A DNA stretch of 64,000 nt from Euzebyella marina (lineage in GTDB: Bacteria; Bacteroidota; Bacteroidia; Flavobacteriales; Flavobacteriaceae). Of the stretch, positions 33,141-43,293 are shown one piece after another. The DNA lies in contig NZ_JACYFK010000003.1 of assembly GCF_014855515.1 (NCBI RefSeq), forward strand, positions 310,001 to 374,000, in the 5' to 3' direction. The notes under the pieces are model-generated. The model did no database searches and was not told the DNA's origin. It worked only from the letters and a program-made list of their open reading frames with translations. The position numbers were made by a program, and so were the translations under genes. The stretch's first letter is position 1. Every line of letters begins with the position of its first letter.

Positions 33141-33971
33141 TTAAATTTTGATCGTCATTACCGGAAGTGCCGAATGATTGGCCACACCCTCGGCGATGCT
33201 CTTGGAAAACAGGCTCAAAAAGCCTGTACTACCATGGGTGGACAAAGCAATCAGATCCGCAGGTTCGTGTCTTAGGAACGTGTTTATACCCGTTTCCACA
33301 GAGGGTTCGTTATTGACGTACATGGAATAATTTTTCAAATCGGGAAACTTTTCCAAGAATCTCTTAATCGGATTTAATCCTGCCGCGATGCTATTGGTAT
33401 CCGTTTGGGTGTTGATGCGCAACAAACGAATATGTGCATTACATTTTTTTGCGATTGAGATTACATGTTCGAAAGCACCACTCACATCCTCCATAAAATC
33501 AGAAACAAATACAATGTTTTTAAAAGGAAAGGAAACTTCGTCCTCTTTAACCACGATTACGGGGACATCTGATTTCCGTACAATTTTTTCCACATTGCTG
33601 CCAAACAGTTCCCGCGCTGTGCCTTTGGTGCCGCTACTCCCCGTGATAATAAAATCATGGTGGAAATGACCGGAATGTTTTAAAATATTGGTGGTCTCAA
33701 TCTGGTACTCCAAGAAGGTGCGACACTTTAGGTTTTCCTTCTCCGCTTTTTTTTCCAATTCCCGCAATGCAGATTTGGCCGATCCGATTTCCTTCAAGGT
33801 CTTAGGATATCTTTTTTCCTTTAGCTTGTCGAGTTTGACCCAGTCTACGGGAGTATGTATCAAGTGAAAGAAATGAATTTCCGCATTATATAATTTGGCC
33901 ATTTCAACGCCCAAATCGGCGGCTTTGTTACAATTTTCGGAGAAATCAGTGGGTACTAATATATTTTTCAT
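33141..33971 (-). CDS. tandem-domain universal stress protein
   Basis: 276 residues with two Usp domains. First domain: ILVPTDFSENCNKAADLGVE ... ITGSSGTKGTARELFGSNVE with the full G-x2-G-x9-G-S nucleotide signature; second domain: IVFVSDFMEDVSGAFEHVI ... ALSTHGSTGFLSLFSKSIA, a partial signature. Same architecture as the protein at 1336-2178. Usp proteins act in stress survival. It sits in the metabolic operon between the K+ channel and D-lactate dehydrogenase. Confidence 0.88.
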   Translation of the reverse strand: MKNILVPTDFSENCNKAADLGVEMAKLYNAEIHFFHLIHTPVDWVKLDKLKEKRYPKTLKEIGSAKSALRELEKKAEKENLKCRTFLEYQIETTNILKHSGHFHHDFIITGSSGTKGTARELFGSNVEKIVRKSDVPVIVVKEDEVSFPFKNIVFVSDFMEDVSGAFEHVISIAKKCNAHIRLLRINTQTDTNSIAAGLNPIKRFLEKFPDLKNYSMYVNNEPSVETGINTFLRHEPADLIALSTHGSTGFLSLFSKSIAEGVANHSALPVMTIKI

Positions 33972-34028
33972 AGTGCTATTGTTTTTAGGTTTATATGTAT
34001 TTCAAAGCTTACAATTGGAGCCTGTCCT

Positions 34029-35024
34029 TTATTCATTGGAGACTTCGTTTCCCGATTCGATTTGTTTTTCAAAACAATCCAGATTATATACGGTAGTGTC
34101 CGCAATGTTCGTCAATGCGGTATCGGTCAAGAATGCCTGATGGCTCGTTATTAGAACATTCTTGAAGGTCATCAAACGCGCAATTACGTCATCCTGAAGT
34201 ATCTCATCGGAATGATCTTCAAAAAACAATCCTTCCTCTTCTTCATAAACATCCATCCCAAAATATCCGACTTTTTCTGTTTTTAAACCTTCAATGACCG
34301 CTTTGGTATCTACCAGGCCGCCCCTGCTCGTATTGATGAGCATAACACCTTTTTTCATGACCCCAATTTGCTCGGCATTTATGATATGCCTTGTTTCTGA
34401 TGTGAGGGGAACGTGAAGGCTTATAATGTCCGCTTCGCTGCATAACGTTTTGCAGTCGGTATAGCGGGCACCAAATTTCTCTACTAGGTCTTCATCCTTG
34501 TTGACATCATAGGCCAAAATTTTGCAGCCAAAGCCGTGAAGTATTTTAATGAGTACGGCCCCAATTTTCCCTGTGCCCATTACACCGACGATCTTTCCAT
34601 TCAGGTCAAACCCTGTGAGTCCGTTCAACGAGAAATTCTGTTCACGTACCCTACTATGAGCCCTTATCAATTTTCTGTTCAAAGCCAATATTAGTGCGAC
34701 CGTGTGTTCTGCTATTGCGTAAGGAGAATATGCAGGAACACGAGCCACCTTGATGTTCATTTCATTCGCCTTTTCCATATCCACATGGTTGTAGCCTGCC
34801 GAACGAAGAGCTATGTATTTGACTTCGAACGCACCTAGTTTTTTTAGTATGTTGGCGGATGCATCATCGCCTGTAAATAAGCTTATGGCCTCCGAGCCTT
34901 TTGCCAAGGGAACGGTATGCTCGGACAGTCGTTCCTCTAATAGCCTCAATTCATGTTTGCCGTCATTGGCGGATGTCAAATACGATTCTTCGAATTTATG
35001 GGTGCTAAATACAGTTGTCTTCAT
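34029..35024 (-). CDS. ldhA: D-lactate dehydrogenase (D-2-hydroxyacid dehydrogenase family)
   Basis: 331 residues. NAD motif GVMGTGKIGAVLI near residue 150; DIISLHVPLTSETRHIIN; NTSRGGLVD with the catalytic Arg; YEEEEGLFFEDHS, a mark of fermentative D-LDH; SHQAFLT with the catalytic His near residue 295. It reduces pyruvate to D-lactate with NADH in the cytosol. The gene is in the same block as phosphoketolase and acetate kinase, suggesting redox balance during fermentation. Confidence 0.9.
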   Translation of the reverse strand: MKTTVFSTHKFEESYLTSANDGKHELRLLEERLSEHTVPLAKGSEAISLFTGDDASANILKKLGAFEVKYIALRSAGYNHVDMEKANEMNIKVARVPAYSPYAIAEHTVALILALNRKLIRAHSRVREQNFSLNGLTGFDLNGKIVGVMGTGKIGAVLIKILHGFGCKILAYDVNKDEDLVEKFGARYTDCKTLCSEADIISLHVPLTSETRHIINAEQIGVMKKGVMLINTSRGGLVDTKAVIEGLKTEKVGYFGMDVYEEEEGLFFEDHSDEILQDDVIARLMTFKNVLITSHQAFLTDTALTNIADTTVYNLDCFEKQIESGNEVSNE

Positions 35025-35076
35025 TCTGTGTAGTTAATTTTTATTGCACTTGATGCTAAGTGGTCTATAAAGCCAA

Positions 35077-37461
35077 TTAGTTTTTCCATTTCCAATTTCT
35101 GATCTCGGGCATATCCAACCCGTTTTTACGGATATAATACTTGTGCTCGATCAGCTTGTCCTGCATTTCCTGTTTTAGATAAGCCACTTCATCGCCCAAG
35201 TTTGGCAATCGGTCCAATACGTCCTGCACTAAGTGAAAACGATCCATATCGTTCAATACCGTCATATCAAAAGCGGTCGTTATGGTGCCTTCTTCCTTGT
35301 AGCCCCTAACATGAAAATTAACATGATTGGTACGGTTGTAGGTAAGACGGTGCACCAGCCAGGGATAGCCGTGAAACGCGAATATGACCGGTTTGGTCTT
35401 TGTGAACAACATATCAAAATCAGCATCGGTTAATCCATGCGGATGCGCCGTATCGGTTTGTAGCTTCATCAAATCTACCACGTTTACCACGCGTATTTTC
35501 AGGTCTGGCAATTTTTCACGTAATATGGATACCGCTGCCAAGGTCTCCAAGGTAGGTACGTCTCCCGCACAGGCCATGACCACATCGGGTTCCGTACCGT
35601 TGTCATTGCTCGCCCAGGTCCAGATACCGATTCCCTTGGCACAATGTATGACCGCTTCTTCCATGGGAAGCCATTGCGGTGCGGGGTGCTTTCCGGCAAC
35701 AACCACATTTACATAATGCTTACTGCGAAAACAATGGTCCATTACCGATAAAAGACAATTGGCATCGGGCGGAAGATATACCCGAATTATTTCGGCTTTT
35801 TTATTCATGACGACATCAAGGAACCCGGGATCCTGATGGGTAAACCCGTTGTGGTCTTGCCGCCAAACGTGCGAGGCCAAAAGAATGTTGAGGGAAGCAA
35901 TTTTTCTGCGCCAGGGCAGTTCCGCTGTTACCTTTAGCCACTTGGCGTGTTGGTTGAACATGGAATCGATGATATGTATAAATGCTTCGTAGCAATTGAA
36001 CAGCCCATGTCTTCCAGTCAAGAGATAACCTTCAAGCCAGCCTTCGCACTGGTGCTCGCTTAACATCTCCACTACACGGCCGTCTTTTTCAAGTAATTCA
36101 TCGGTATCCATGGTCTCCGCTTCCCATTGCCTACTAGTAGCCTCGAAAACCGAGTTCAAACGGTTTGAAAGTGTTTCGTCCGGTCCAAAGATCCTGAAAT
36201 TCCGTTGCGACCGGTTCAGCTTGATAATATCCCTCGCAAACTCTCCCAGAACGCGGGTATCCCCGTTTCCCATCTTTCCACGTAGCGATACGTCCAAACC
36301 ATACTTCCTAAAGTCGGGCATATGGAGGTCTTTTAACAAAAGACCTCCATTGGCATGTGGGTTGGCACCCATTCGCCTTTCGCCCTCAGGGGCCAGATCG
36401 GCCAATTCCCTTAAAAGAAGGCCTTGTTCATCAAAAAACTCTTCGGGCCTATAGCTTTTGAACCAATCTTCCAATTGCTTTAAGTGCTCTGGATTACTGG
36501 CGGCATCGGGCAACGGAACCTGATGCGATCGAAAATGGTTTTCTACGGGCAAGCCATCCACAAATTTGGGGCCTGTCCACCCTTTGGGGGATTTCAAAAT
36601 AATCATGGGCCACTGCGGACGTTCGGTAGCAGATCCTTGGGCGGCGTTTTCCTTGATCGTTTTGATTTCCTCGATCACTTGGTCCAACAATTCCGCCATT
36701 TTCCGATGCATTGTCATAGGATCATCGCCTTCGATGAAATAGGGCTTCCATCCATAGCCTAAAAAAAGTTGTTCCAGCTCTGTATGTCCAATTCGGGCAA
36801 GAATCGTGGGGTTAGCGATTTTATACCCATTAAGGTGCAGAATAGGAAGTACCGTTCCGTCCATAACCGGGTTCAGAAATTTGTTGGAGTGCCATGCGGT
36901 CGCCAACGGACCTGTCTCCGCTTCCCCGTCGCCCACCACGCAGGACACTATCAGATCCGGATTATCGAAGGCCGCCCCGAAAGCATGGCTAAGCGAATAG
37001 CCTAGCTCGCCTCCTTCGTGAATGGATCCGGGGCATTCGGGGGAGACGTGGCTGGGAATACCGCCAGGGAAGGAAAATTGGGTAAACAGTTTTCTCAATC
37101 CCTCTTCGTCTTGGCTTATGGCCGGATAGATCTCACTATAGGTTCCCTCAAGATAGGTGCTCCCTACAAGTGCCGGCCCTCCGTGTCCGGGGCCGGACAC
37201 ATAAAGCATGTTCAGATCGTATTTTTTAATGATTCGATTTAGATGTACATAAATAAAGTTTTGGCCCGGTGTAGTACCCCAATGCCCCAATAACATGGGT
37301 TTGATATGTTCCGCTTTCAACGGTTGCCGCATCAGGGGATTATCCCGTAGATATATCTGACCTACGGATAGGTAATTGGTCGCCCGCCAGTACGCATCCA
37401 TTTTATCCAGAAGTTCCGGAGCTATTTCCATTTTTCCTTTTTTACTATTTTGATTTTCCAT
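35077..37461 (-). CDS. xfp: xylulose-5-phosphate/fructose-6-phosphate phosphoketolase
   Basis: 794 residues, full length for the family. ThDP-binding and active-site segments are visible: [57 protein letters not shown], and [15 protein letters not shown]. It converts xylulose 5-phosphate (or fructose 6-phosphate) and phosphate to acetyl phosphate and glyceraldehyde 3-phosphate (or erythrose 4-phosphate). Acetate kinase is encoded 12 bases upstream, which makes ATP from the acetyl phosphate. Confidence 0.95.
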   Translation of the reverse strand: MENQNSKKGKMEIAPELLDKMDAYWRATNYLSVGQIYLRDNPLMRQPLKAEHIKPMLLGHWGTTPGQNFIYVHLNRIIKKYDLNMLYVSGPGHGGPALVGSTYLEGTYSEIYPAISQDEEGLRKLFTQFSFPGGIPSHVSPECPGSIHEGGELGYSLSHAFGAAFDNPDLIVSCVVGDGEAETGPLATAWHSNKFLNPVMDGTVLPILHLNGYKIANPTILARIGHTELEQLFLGYGWKPYFIEGDDPMTMHRKMAELLDQVIEEIKTIKENAAQGSATERPQWPMIILKSPKGWTGPKFVDGLPVENHFRSHQVPLPDAASNPEHLKQLEDWFKSYRPEEFFDEQGLLLRELADLAPEGERRMGANPHANGGLLLKDLHMPDFRKYGLDVSLRGKMGNGDTRVLGEFARDIIKLNRSQRNFRIFGPDETLSNRLNSVFEATSRQWEAETMDTDELLEKDGRVVEMLSEHQCEGWLEGYLLTGRHGLFNCYEAFIHIIDSMFNQHAKWLKVTAELPWRRKIASLNILLASHVWRQDHNGFTHQDPGFLDVVMNKKAEIIRVYLPPDANCLLSVMDHCFRSKHYVNVVVAGKHPAPQWLPMEEAVIHCAKGIGIWTWASNDNGTEPDVVMACAGDVPTLETLAAVSILREKLPDLKIRVVNVVDLMKLQTDTAHPHGLTDADFDMLFTKTKPVIFAFHGYPWLVHRLTYNRTNHVNFHVRGYKEEGTITTAFDMTVLNDMDRFHLVQDVLDRLPNLGDEVAYLKQEMQDKLIEHKYYIRKNGLDMPEIRNWKWKN

Positions 37462-37473
37462 GTCTTACTTATT

Positions 37474-38700
37474 TTATAGCTGTCTTTCTTTGTATAGCTG
37501 TCTTTCTTTGTCTTTGGACTTGTTATACAAATCCGTTGTGTTTCTTGCAATGATCAACTCTTCATTTGTAGGCATTACCAATACTTTTACTTTGCCATTT
37601 ATCATGGAGATCTGAAACTCATTTTGATTGTTTTTGTCCTCATCCAATTCAATTCCGGCAAAGCCCAAGCCTTCACAAATTCTTGAACGGATTATAGGTG
37701 CATTCTCGCCGATACCCCCGGAAAAAACCAATATATCAAGGCCTCTCAACACGGCCATAAACGAACCGATCCACTTTTGTATATGATAACAGAAAAGGGC
37801 TACTGCCTCTGCCGCCCTTTCGTCCGAGCTTTCTTTTTGTAACAGATCTTGCATATCGGCACTTGTTTCGGAAATTCCCAGAAGACCTGATTCATGATTG
37901 ATCAAATGATTGAACTGTTTGGTGTTCATTCCTTCGCTGTTCATCATATACCAAGCCACGCCGGGGTCTAAATCGCCACTCCGTGTGCCCATGACGCAAC
38001 CACCTGTGGGGGTAAAGCCCATGGTGGTATCAATGCTTTTTCCATCCTTAACGGCTGCCATACTGGCTCCATTCCCAAGATGGGCCAGAATGACCCTCCC
38101 ATCAGACTCAACTCCCATTTTTGTTTTGAGTTCTTCCATGAGATAAGTATAGGACAAGCCATGAAAACCATACCGCTGAATACCTGCTTTGTCAAATCGC
38201 CTTGGTATGGGCAGTATTTTAGCAATACGGGGCATCGTTGTGTGAAAGGAAGTATCGAAACATGCTATCTGTAACAGGTCGGGGCATCTACTTTTGAATA
38301 GTTCGATGATTTCGATCTCTGCAGGAAGATGATCTAGATCATAATCACGGATATTTTTTAATTCCTTTAGTAAAGACGCGTTTATTACTTCTGCGTGTGT
38401 GTGGTTCAAACCATGGACAATGCGATGTCCAATACATGTGACCCTATCAAAACCAGGTTGTTTTTTGAGCCAAAGGACTAGAAATATGGCAGCTTCATAA
38501 AAGCCCGGGCAATATATCTTATAACTTATCTTTTCATCATTGTCAGGGTAGGTAAAATTGAATGTGGTACCATCCAATCCAATGCGGTCGATACTCCCGG
38601 AAAATAAGGGCTCTGGGTTCATGACCATTTTATACATAGCGAACTTGATGCTGGATGAACCGCCATTGATGGTTAGAAGATTTGTATTTTCCGGAAGCAT
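37474..38700 (-). CDS. ackA: acetate kinase
   Basis: 408 residues. Signature LTINGGSSSIKFAMY at the start, HRIVHGLNHTHAEVI, AQ-loop-like RYGFHGLSYTYLMEEL, HLGNGASMAAVKDGKSIDTT and GGIGENAPIIRSRIC. It converts acetyl phosphate + ADP to acetate + ATP (reversible). The C-terminus ends with a duplicated KERQLYKERQL from an 18-bp tandem repeat. The family usually ends without such a tail. It sits just upstream of the phosphoketolase gene, so the pair forms a complete ATP-yielding branch. Confidence 0.95.
   Translation of the reverse strand: MLPENTNLLTINGGSSSIKFAMYKMVMNPEPLFSGSIDRIGLDGTTFNFTYPDNDEKISYKIYCPGFYEAAIFLVLWLKKQPGFDRVTCIGHRIVHGLNHTHAEVINASLLKELKNIRDYDLDHLPAEIEIIELFKSRCPDLLQIACFDTSFHTTMPRIAKILPIPRRFDKAGIQRYGFHGLSYTYLMEELKTKMGVESDGRVILAHLGNGASMAAVKDGKSIDTTMGFTPTGGCVMGTRSGDLDPGVAWYMMNSEGMNTKQFNHLINHESGLLGISETSADMQDLLQKESSDERAAEAVALFCYHIQKWIGSFMAVLRGLDILVFSGGIGENAPIIRSRICEGLGFAGIELDEDKNNQNEFQISMINGKVKVLVMPTNEELIIARNTTDLYNKSKDKERQLYKERQL
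37475..37510. repeat. 18-bp tandem duplication in the 3' end of ackA
   Basis: The unit TATAGCTGTCTTTCTTTG occurs twice in direct contact (37475-37492 and 37493-37510). On the coding strand it gives KERQLY repeated, adding six residues to acetate kinase without shifting the frame. Confidence 0.9.
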
Positions 38701-38773
38701 TTTTTGTTCTAGGTATTTAATAATTAGAATATTGATAACTCGGTTTTGTGACCAAAATGACTATTCATACCAA

Positions 38774-38992
38774 TCATGAATCTTGCTCTTCAAAAGCACA
38801 GCTCTTGTTTTCCATAAAACCGGCAGCCATTTTTTTGTATTCCTCGCCAAGGTGTTCTCCGCACCATTCAAGAAGCGCTGGCTGTTGGGAACAAGTGGTA
38901 TTGCGAACCGCCTTTTTCAGTTCCATCTTTAACAACTTCTTGTCGAAGCTGACTTTATTTAATATAGTTTCATGATATTCTAATGTTTCCAT
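38774..38992 (-). CDS. hypothetical helical protein
   Basis: 72 residues, METLEYHETILNKVSFDKKL ... AVRNTTCSQQPALLEWCGEHLGEEYKKMAAGFMENKSC. The pattern is amphipathic with three cysteines and no known family. It lies between the glucan phosphorylase and acetate kinase genes, in the same direction. Real coding is likely from spacing and the ATG; no function can be given. Confidence 0.5.
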   Translation of the reverse strand: METLEYHETILNKVSFDKKLLKMELKKAVRNTTCSQQPALLEWCGEHLGEEYKKMAAGFMENKSCAFEEQDS

Positions 38993-39018
38993 TTTTCTTT
39001 TTATTTAAAATTCCATTT

Positions 39019-41565
39019 TTAATGCTGCCATTGTATCAAGTTGTTTTCCAACGGCACGGAAATGCCTTCGTAACTGGGTACAATACGAACGGTATAGTGA
39101 TTGATAGGTCGGGAAGTATTTACCTGTGCATAAAAGTTATGTGCCCCATCTTCCCCCATCCAATCAAATTTCATCTTGATTTTTTCGGGCGCTCCACCGT
39201 TGATTCCTTCCGCGAATAGTTCTACCTGAATATGTTTAAGGTTTATTTCTGGCAACCATATCGGTACTTTAAAGTGATGCTTTTGACGTGCACTTTCAAT
39301 TTCGACGCTCCCAAATTGTATGGCATTCCATTTGTTTTTGAGCTCATTTCCTACGCTAACAATTTTTTTCCCTTTAGCTCCTTTTCTAGCTGCGCATTTT
39401 TTATAGTTGATTGCCGCTGGCAGATAAAAGTCCTCCATATATTCGCGAACCGTTCGGTTGGTGGAAAAACGGGGCGTTAGGGTCGCCATACTTTTTCTCA
39501 TGCGTTCCACCCAAATTTCCGATACTCCTTTTTTGTTATGTGCGTAGAATTCGGGGACGACCTGCTGCTCCAGTATCTCATATAGTGTTGCTGCCTCGTG
39601 AGCGTCCCATGCCGGATCGTCGCCATGTTCTTGGCCATCGCCCAAGGCCCAGCCCACTTCGGGAGTATAGGCCTCGGCCCACCAACCGTCCAGTACCGAT
39701 AAATTGAGGCCGCCATTTACAAGTACTTTCATACCACTGGTTCCGCTAGCTTCCCAGGGCCGTCTCGGGGTATTTAGCCACACATCAACACCTTGGACCA
39801 AATTTTCCGCTAACATCATGTCATAATCACTTAGAAAAAGGACATGCTTATACAAATTATGCTGTTGGATAAACTGTACCCATTTTCGTATCAATCCTTT
39901 TCCAGCTTCATCAAATGGCGGAGCTTTACCGGCCAAGACCAATTGTACCGGATGTTCCGAATTATTAAGAATTCGGACCAAACGTTCGGGATCGTGTAAT
40001 AAGAGGTCCGGTCTTTTGTAAGGCACAAATCGGCGGGCAAAGCCCAAGGTCAGGGTGTCCGGGTCAAAAACTTGGTTTGCGATCCCGACCACTTCCGACG
40101 GTAGGCCCAAGACTATTGCCTGCCTCTCAAACCTTGCCCTTATAAAATCGACAAGGCGATTTCTGGAGCGAGTCCTAAATTCCCATAATTTTTCGTCGGA
40201 TAGTTTCGAAATATGCGCTGTATGGTCAGCGAGTTCGCCCCTCCAGCGATCCTTTCCGCAGGATTCCGTCCAGATTTCATCTGCATATTTGGAATCCCAA
40301 CATGGCATGTGCACCCCATTAGTTACATGGCCTACCGGAACTTCCTCTACTGGCCAGCGCGGGAAAAGATTGTTAAAAAGATTTCTGCTTACTTCACCGT
40401 GCAAACGGCTAACACCATTTACCGCCCCGCTGCCACGAATGGCCAGATAGGCCATGTTAAAACTTTCTGATCGGTTATTGATGTCGGCCCGCCCTAGGGC
40501 CATTAAATCATTAAAATCCAAGCCCAGTTGTTTTTTGGCATAAGCGCCTAAATGGTATTCCATTGACGAGGGACTGAAATGATCAAAACCAGCTGCAACC
40601 GCCGTGTGTGTCGTAAATAGGTTGCCCGTACGGGTTACGGCAAGTGCCTCCTCAAAAGAAGTTCCGTTTGCCTTCATAAAATCATTGGCACGTTCCAGAA
40701 CCAGAAAGGCCGCATGGCCTTCGTTCATATGGCAGACTTCGGGTTTTATATCCAAGGCTTTTAGTAATCTGTATCCTCCTATACCCAATATGATTTCCTG
40801 TTTTATGCGCAGTTCGGGCCCTCCACCATACAGCTCATCGGTAATTCCACGATGAATCGGCAAGTTGGCGGCGTCGTTGCTATCCAAAAGATAGAGTCTC
40901 GCCCTTCCTACCTGTACCTGCCATGCACGGAGCCAAATCGGATGACCGGGCAACGATACCTTTATACGAAGCCATTCCCCGTTCGGTAAGCGTAAGGGTG
41001 TAACGGGCAATTGTCCTGGGTCATTATAGGGAAACAAGGCATTTTGCGTTCCATATTTGCCTATTTCCTGTCGGAAATAGCCTTTGGCATAAAGCAATCC
41101 CACAGCGACAACAGGCACGCCCAGATCACTGGCCGCTTTTAGTTGATCGCCTGCCACGTTGCCCAGGCCACCGGCATAAATAGGTAGGGCCTCATTAAGC
41201 ATATATTCCATACTGAAATAGGCGATAGTGGTAAGCGCGGTCTTTGGATGGTTTTGCTGAAACCAAGAGGGAGCGGAAATCGCCTGTTCGTTTGCCTCTA
41301 ATAAATCATTGAGTTTTTCCTGAAAAACTGGGTCTGTCAAATGCTCCTCTAACCGATCCCGTGAAACCGTCTGTAGAATGACCCATGGGTTGCGTGTGAA
41401 TTCCCATAGTTCCGGATCTAGATGTTCCCATAATTTATCCGAGGCATGGTTCCATGACCAACGGATGTTCAGGGCCAGTTCTATAAGGGCATCGATTCCC
41501 TCGATGTCAGTATGCATCAATCCGTAGAATTTACTTGTATCGATCTTTTGTTCTTTCATAACCAT
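39019..41565 (-). CDS. glgP: alpha-glucan (glycogen) phosphorylase with DUF3417 domain
   Basis: 848 residues. N-terminal ~110 residues are the DUF3417 domain (DALIELALNIRWSWNHASDK). The GT35 core follows: YFSMEYMLNEALPIYAGGLG, NEGHAAFLVLERA, HVTNGVHMP, FARRFVPYKRPDLLL, and the PLP site EASGTSGMKVLVNGG (the Lys in GTSGMK). It splits glycogen or maltodextrin with phosphate to glucose 1-phosphate. The adjacent amylase-family gene fits glycogen mobilisation. This short GlgP form is common in Bacteroidota and thermophiles. Confidence 0.9.
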   Translation of the reverse strand: MVMKEQKIDTSKFYGLMHTDIEGIDALIELALNIRWSWNHASDKLWEHLDPELWEFTRNPWVILQTVSRDRLEEHLTDPVFQEKLNDLLEANEQAISAPSWFQQNHPKTALTTIAYFSMEYMLNEALPIYAGGLGNVAGDQLKAASDLGVPVVAVGLLYAKGYFRQEIGKYGTQNALFPYNDPGQLPVTPLRLPNGEWLRIKVSLPGHPIWLRAWQVQVGRARLYLLDSNDAANLPIHRGITDELYGGGPELRIKQEIILGIGGYRLLKALDIKPEVCHMNEGHAAFLVLERANDFMKANGTSFEEALAVTRTGNLFTTHTAVAAGFDHFSPSSMEYHLGAYAKKQLGLDFNDLMALGRADINNRSESFNMAYLAIRGSGAVNGVSRLHGEVSRNLFNNLFPRWPVEEVPVGHVTNGVHMPCWDSKYADEIWTESCGKDRWRGELADHTAHISKLSDEKLWEFRTRSRNRLVDFIRARFERQAIVLGLPSEVVGIANQVFDPDTLTLGFARRFVPYKRPDLLLHDPERLVRILNNSEHPVQLVLAGKAPPFDEAGKGLIRKWVQFIQQHNLYKHVLFLSDYDMMLAENLVQGVDVWLNTPRRPWEASGTSGMKVLVNGGLNLSVLDGWWAEAYTPEVGWALGDGQEHGDDPAWDAHEAATLYEILEQQVVPEFYAHNKKGVSEIWVERMRKSMATLTPRFSTNRTVREYMEDFYLPAAINYKKCAARKGAKGKKIVSVGNELKNKWNAIQFGSVEIESARQKHHFKVPIWLPEINLKHIQVELFAEGINGGAPEKIKMKFDWMGEDGAHNFYAQVNTSRPINHYTVRIVPSYEGISVPLENNLIQWQH

Positions 41566-41576
41566 AATGCCGTTAA

Positions 41577-43274
41577 TTAAAATTTGAATGAATTGTTCTT
41601 GAACATCAAAAACTCCATGGGTTTTAGCTTTACCTTGATGAAAAGGCGGTCAGCTTCTTTATCTGTATTTTTTTCTATCTTGATATTTTTCTTGTTACCA
41701 TAGAGGCATTCCATAAGTATACCCTCTTCATTGATATTGGTATCGACCGCTATATATTCTTCTTTGGTATCCTTTGGGGAAGAATTATAGACTACGAGAA
41801 TTTCGCCCTGATGCAGGATTCTTGAAAATGCCAAAAGACATTCCTCACAATCGGGAAACTGAAAATCAAGTCCGTTTTTTGAAGTTTCCCTGAAATACAT
41901 TCGACCGAACTTTAGAATGGCTTCCTTTTGTCTAAGATGTGCCAAGACCGAAATTCTCTTGAATATCCATGAATCTTGGTTCAATACGTTCGTCTCCTTA
42001 TCATCAGGATCGAACATTCCTTCCCTAATATATCGGTCATCCATTCCGTTGCCCTCAAATCCTTGTTCAGTACCGTAATAAATACATGGAGCGCCAAGGG
42101 CACAAATAAGAAAGCCCACGCCCGCAACAATTTGCTCGGGAGCGGCATTATGGCCAAAGCGGTGCTTAAAGTCCATCCCCACCTGATCGTGATCATCGAT
42201 ATAGGTTACCAGGAATTCCCCATATTCGCCTCGGCTTAGGGCATTCTTTTGCAAATCCGAATACCGTTGTATCAATCGGTTCGGGGATGAATTACCCTTT
42301 ATCACTTCTGCCAAAACACTATGCAACGGATGATCTAAAATGGAATCTAGCCCGTAATATACATTCCGGTCCTTCGGCAGCATTTTGGGGCCTATATAGG
42401 GATTGCCCATCTCATCATTACCGATAATTTCGCCAAACAGGAAAAAGTTTCTTTTGCCCAAGGTGTAGGCATATTCCCTTATGTTGGAACAAAAACGGCT
42501 AATGTCGTTTCCTTTCATGTGTTTGACGGCATCCAAACGAAAACCGTCCACATCCGTCTCGCGTATCCAATAACAGTGTATCTTGACCAATATATCCAGT
42601 AAACTTTCGCTGGCGGGAGAACCATCGTTCCTAAATGTTTTTAAGGTAAAGAAGTCGCCTTCCTGGGTCTCGGGATACGCATCGAAATTCCTGATCTGCC
42701 CTTTTCGGTTATACATTTCGGGGTCTGCCAGTTCGACTGGAAGCGGCCTGTCCTTCTGGCGCCAACCTCCTAGTGGAAACCGTTGGCCACCAGCATAGAA
42801 ATAATCATAATCAAAAGGATAGGACCAATTATCGCCTGAATGGTGCAGAACGATATCCAAAAAGACCCTTATATCAAGCCCGTGTGCCTTGTCCACCAAT
42901 TGTTCCAGTTCTTCCTTGGTGCCCCAGCGTTTGTCCACGTCCATATAGTTCTGGATGGCATAGCCATGGTAGGATCCTGGGTTATTTTCAAACACGGGAC
43001 TTAACCAGATAGCCGTACAGCCCAAATTTTTGATGTAATCGATATTGTCTGTGATGCCTTTGATGGTGCCCCCAAAAGGCTTTTGCAGCTGTTCTTCGTT
43101 CCCGAAACCGGCATGCCGGATATCGAAATTCATCGAATGCCGTTTATTGCTATCATGAAACCGGTCGACCATCATAAAATAAATGATCTCCTCCCGCCAT
43201 TCCCTGTGACAGTTTACCCAGTATGCCTTGCCCGGTTTCGGGGAAAGATCTATTTTGCTAATTGATTTTATCAT
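41577..43274 (-). CDS. GH13 alpha-amylase-family glycosyl hydrolase
   Basis: 565 residues, no signal peptide. The GH13 regions are present: YFMMVDRFHDSNKRHSM (opening), IRVFLDIVLHHSGDNW (region I), VDGFRLDAVKHM (nucleophile Asp), LFGEIIGNDE (acid Glu) and VTYIDDHDQVG (third Asp). It should cut alpha-1,4-glucans in the cytosol. The stop lies 11 bases upstream of the glucan phosphorylase start, so the two act together on storage glucan. Exact specificity (amylase, neopullulanase or glucanotransferase) is not clear. Confidence 0.88.
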   Translation of the reverse strand: MIKSISKIDLSPKPGKAYWVNCHREWREEIIYFMMVDRFHDSNKRHSMNFDIRHAGFGNEEQLQKPFGGTIKGITDNIDYIKNLGCTAIWLSPVFENNPGSYHGYAIQNYMDVDKRWGTKEELEQLVDKAHGLDIRVFLDIVLHHSGDNWSYPFDYDYFYAGGQRFPLGGWRQKDRPLPVELADPEMYNRKGQIRNFDAYPETQEGDFFTLKTFRNDGSPASESLLDILVKIHCYWIRETDVDGFRLDAVKHMKGNDISRFCSNIREYAYTLGKRNFFLFGEIIGNDEMGNPYIGPKMLPKDRNVYYGLDSILDHPLHSVLAEVIKGNSSPNRLIQRYSDLQKNALSRGEYGEFLVTYIDDHDQVGMDFKHRFGHNAAPEQIVAGVGFLICALGAPCIYYGTEQGFEGNGMDDRYIREGMFDPDDKETNVLNQDSWIFKRISVLAHLRQKEAILKFGRMYFRETSKNGLDFQFPDCEECLLAFSRILHQGEILVVYNSSPKDTKEEYIAVDTNINEEGILMECLYGNKKNIKIEKNTDKEADRLFIKVKLKPMEFLMFKNNSFKF

Positions 43275-43293
43275 TATCCGTTTCTTTTAATAA

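Noticed and set aside
35384-37242. Several plus-strand frames opposite the phosphoketolase gene
   Set aside because: They oppose a full-length, motif-complete enzyme; no independent evidence.
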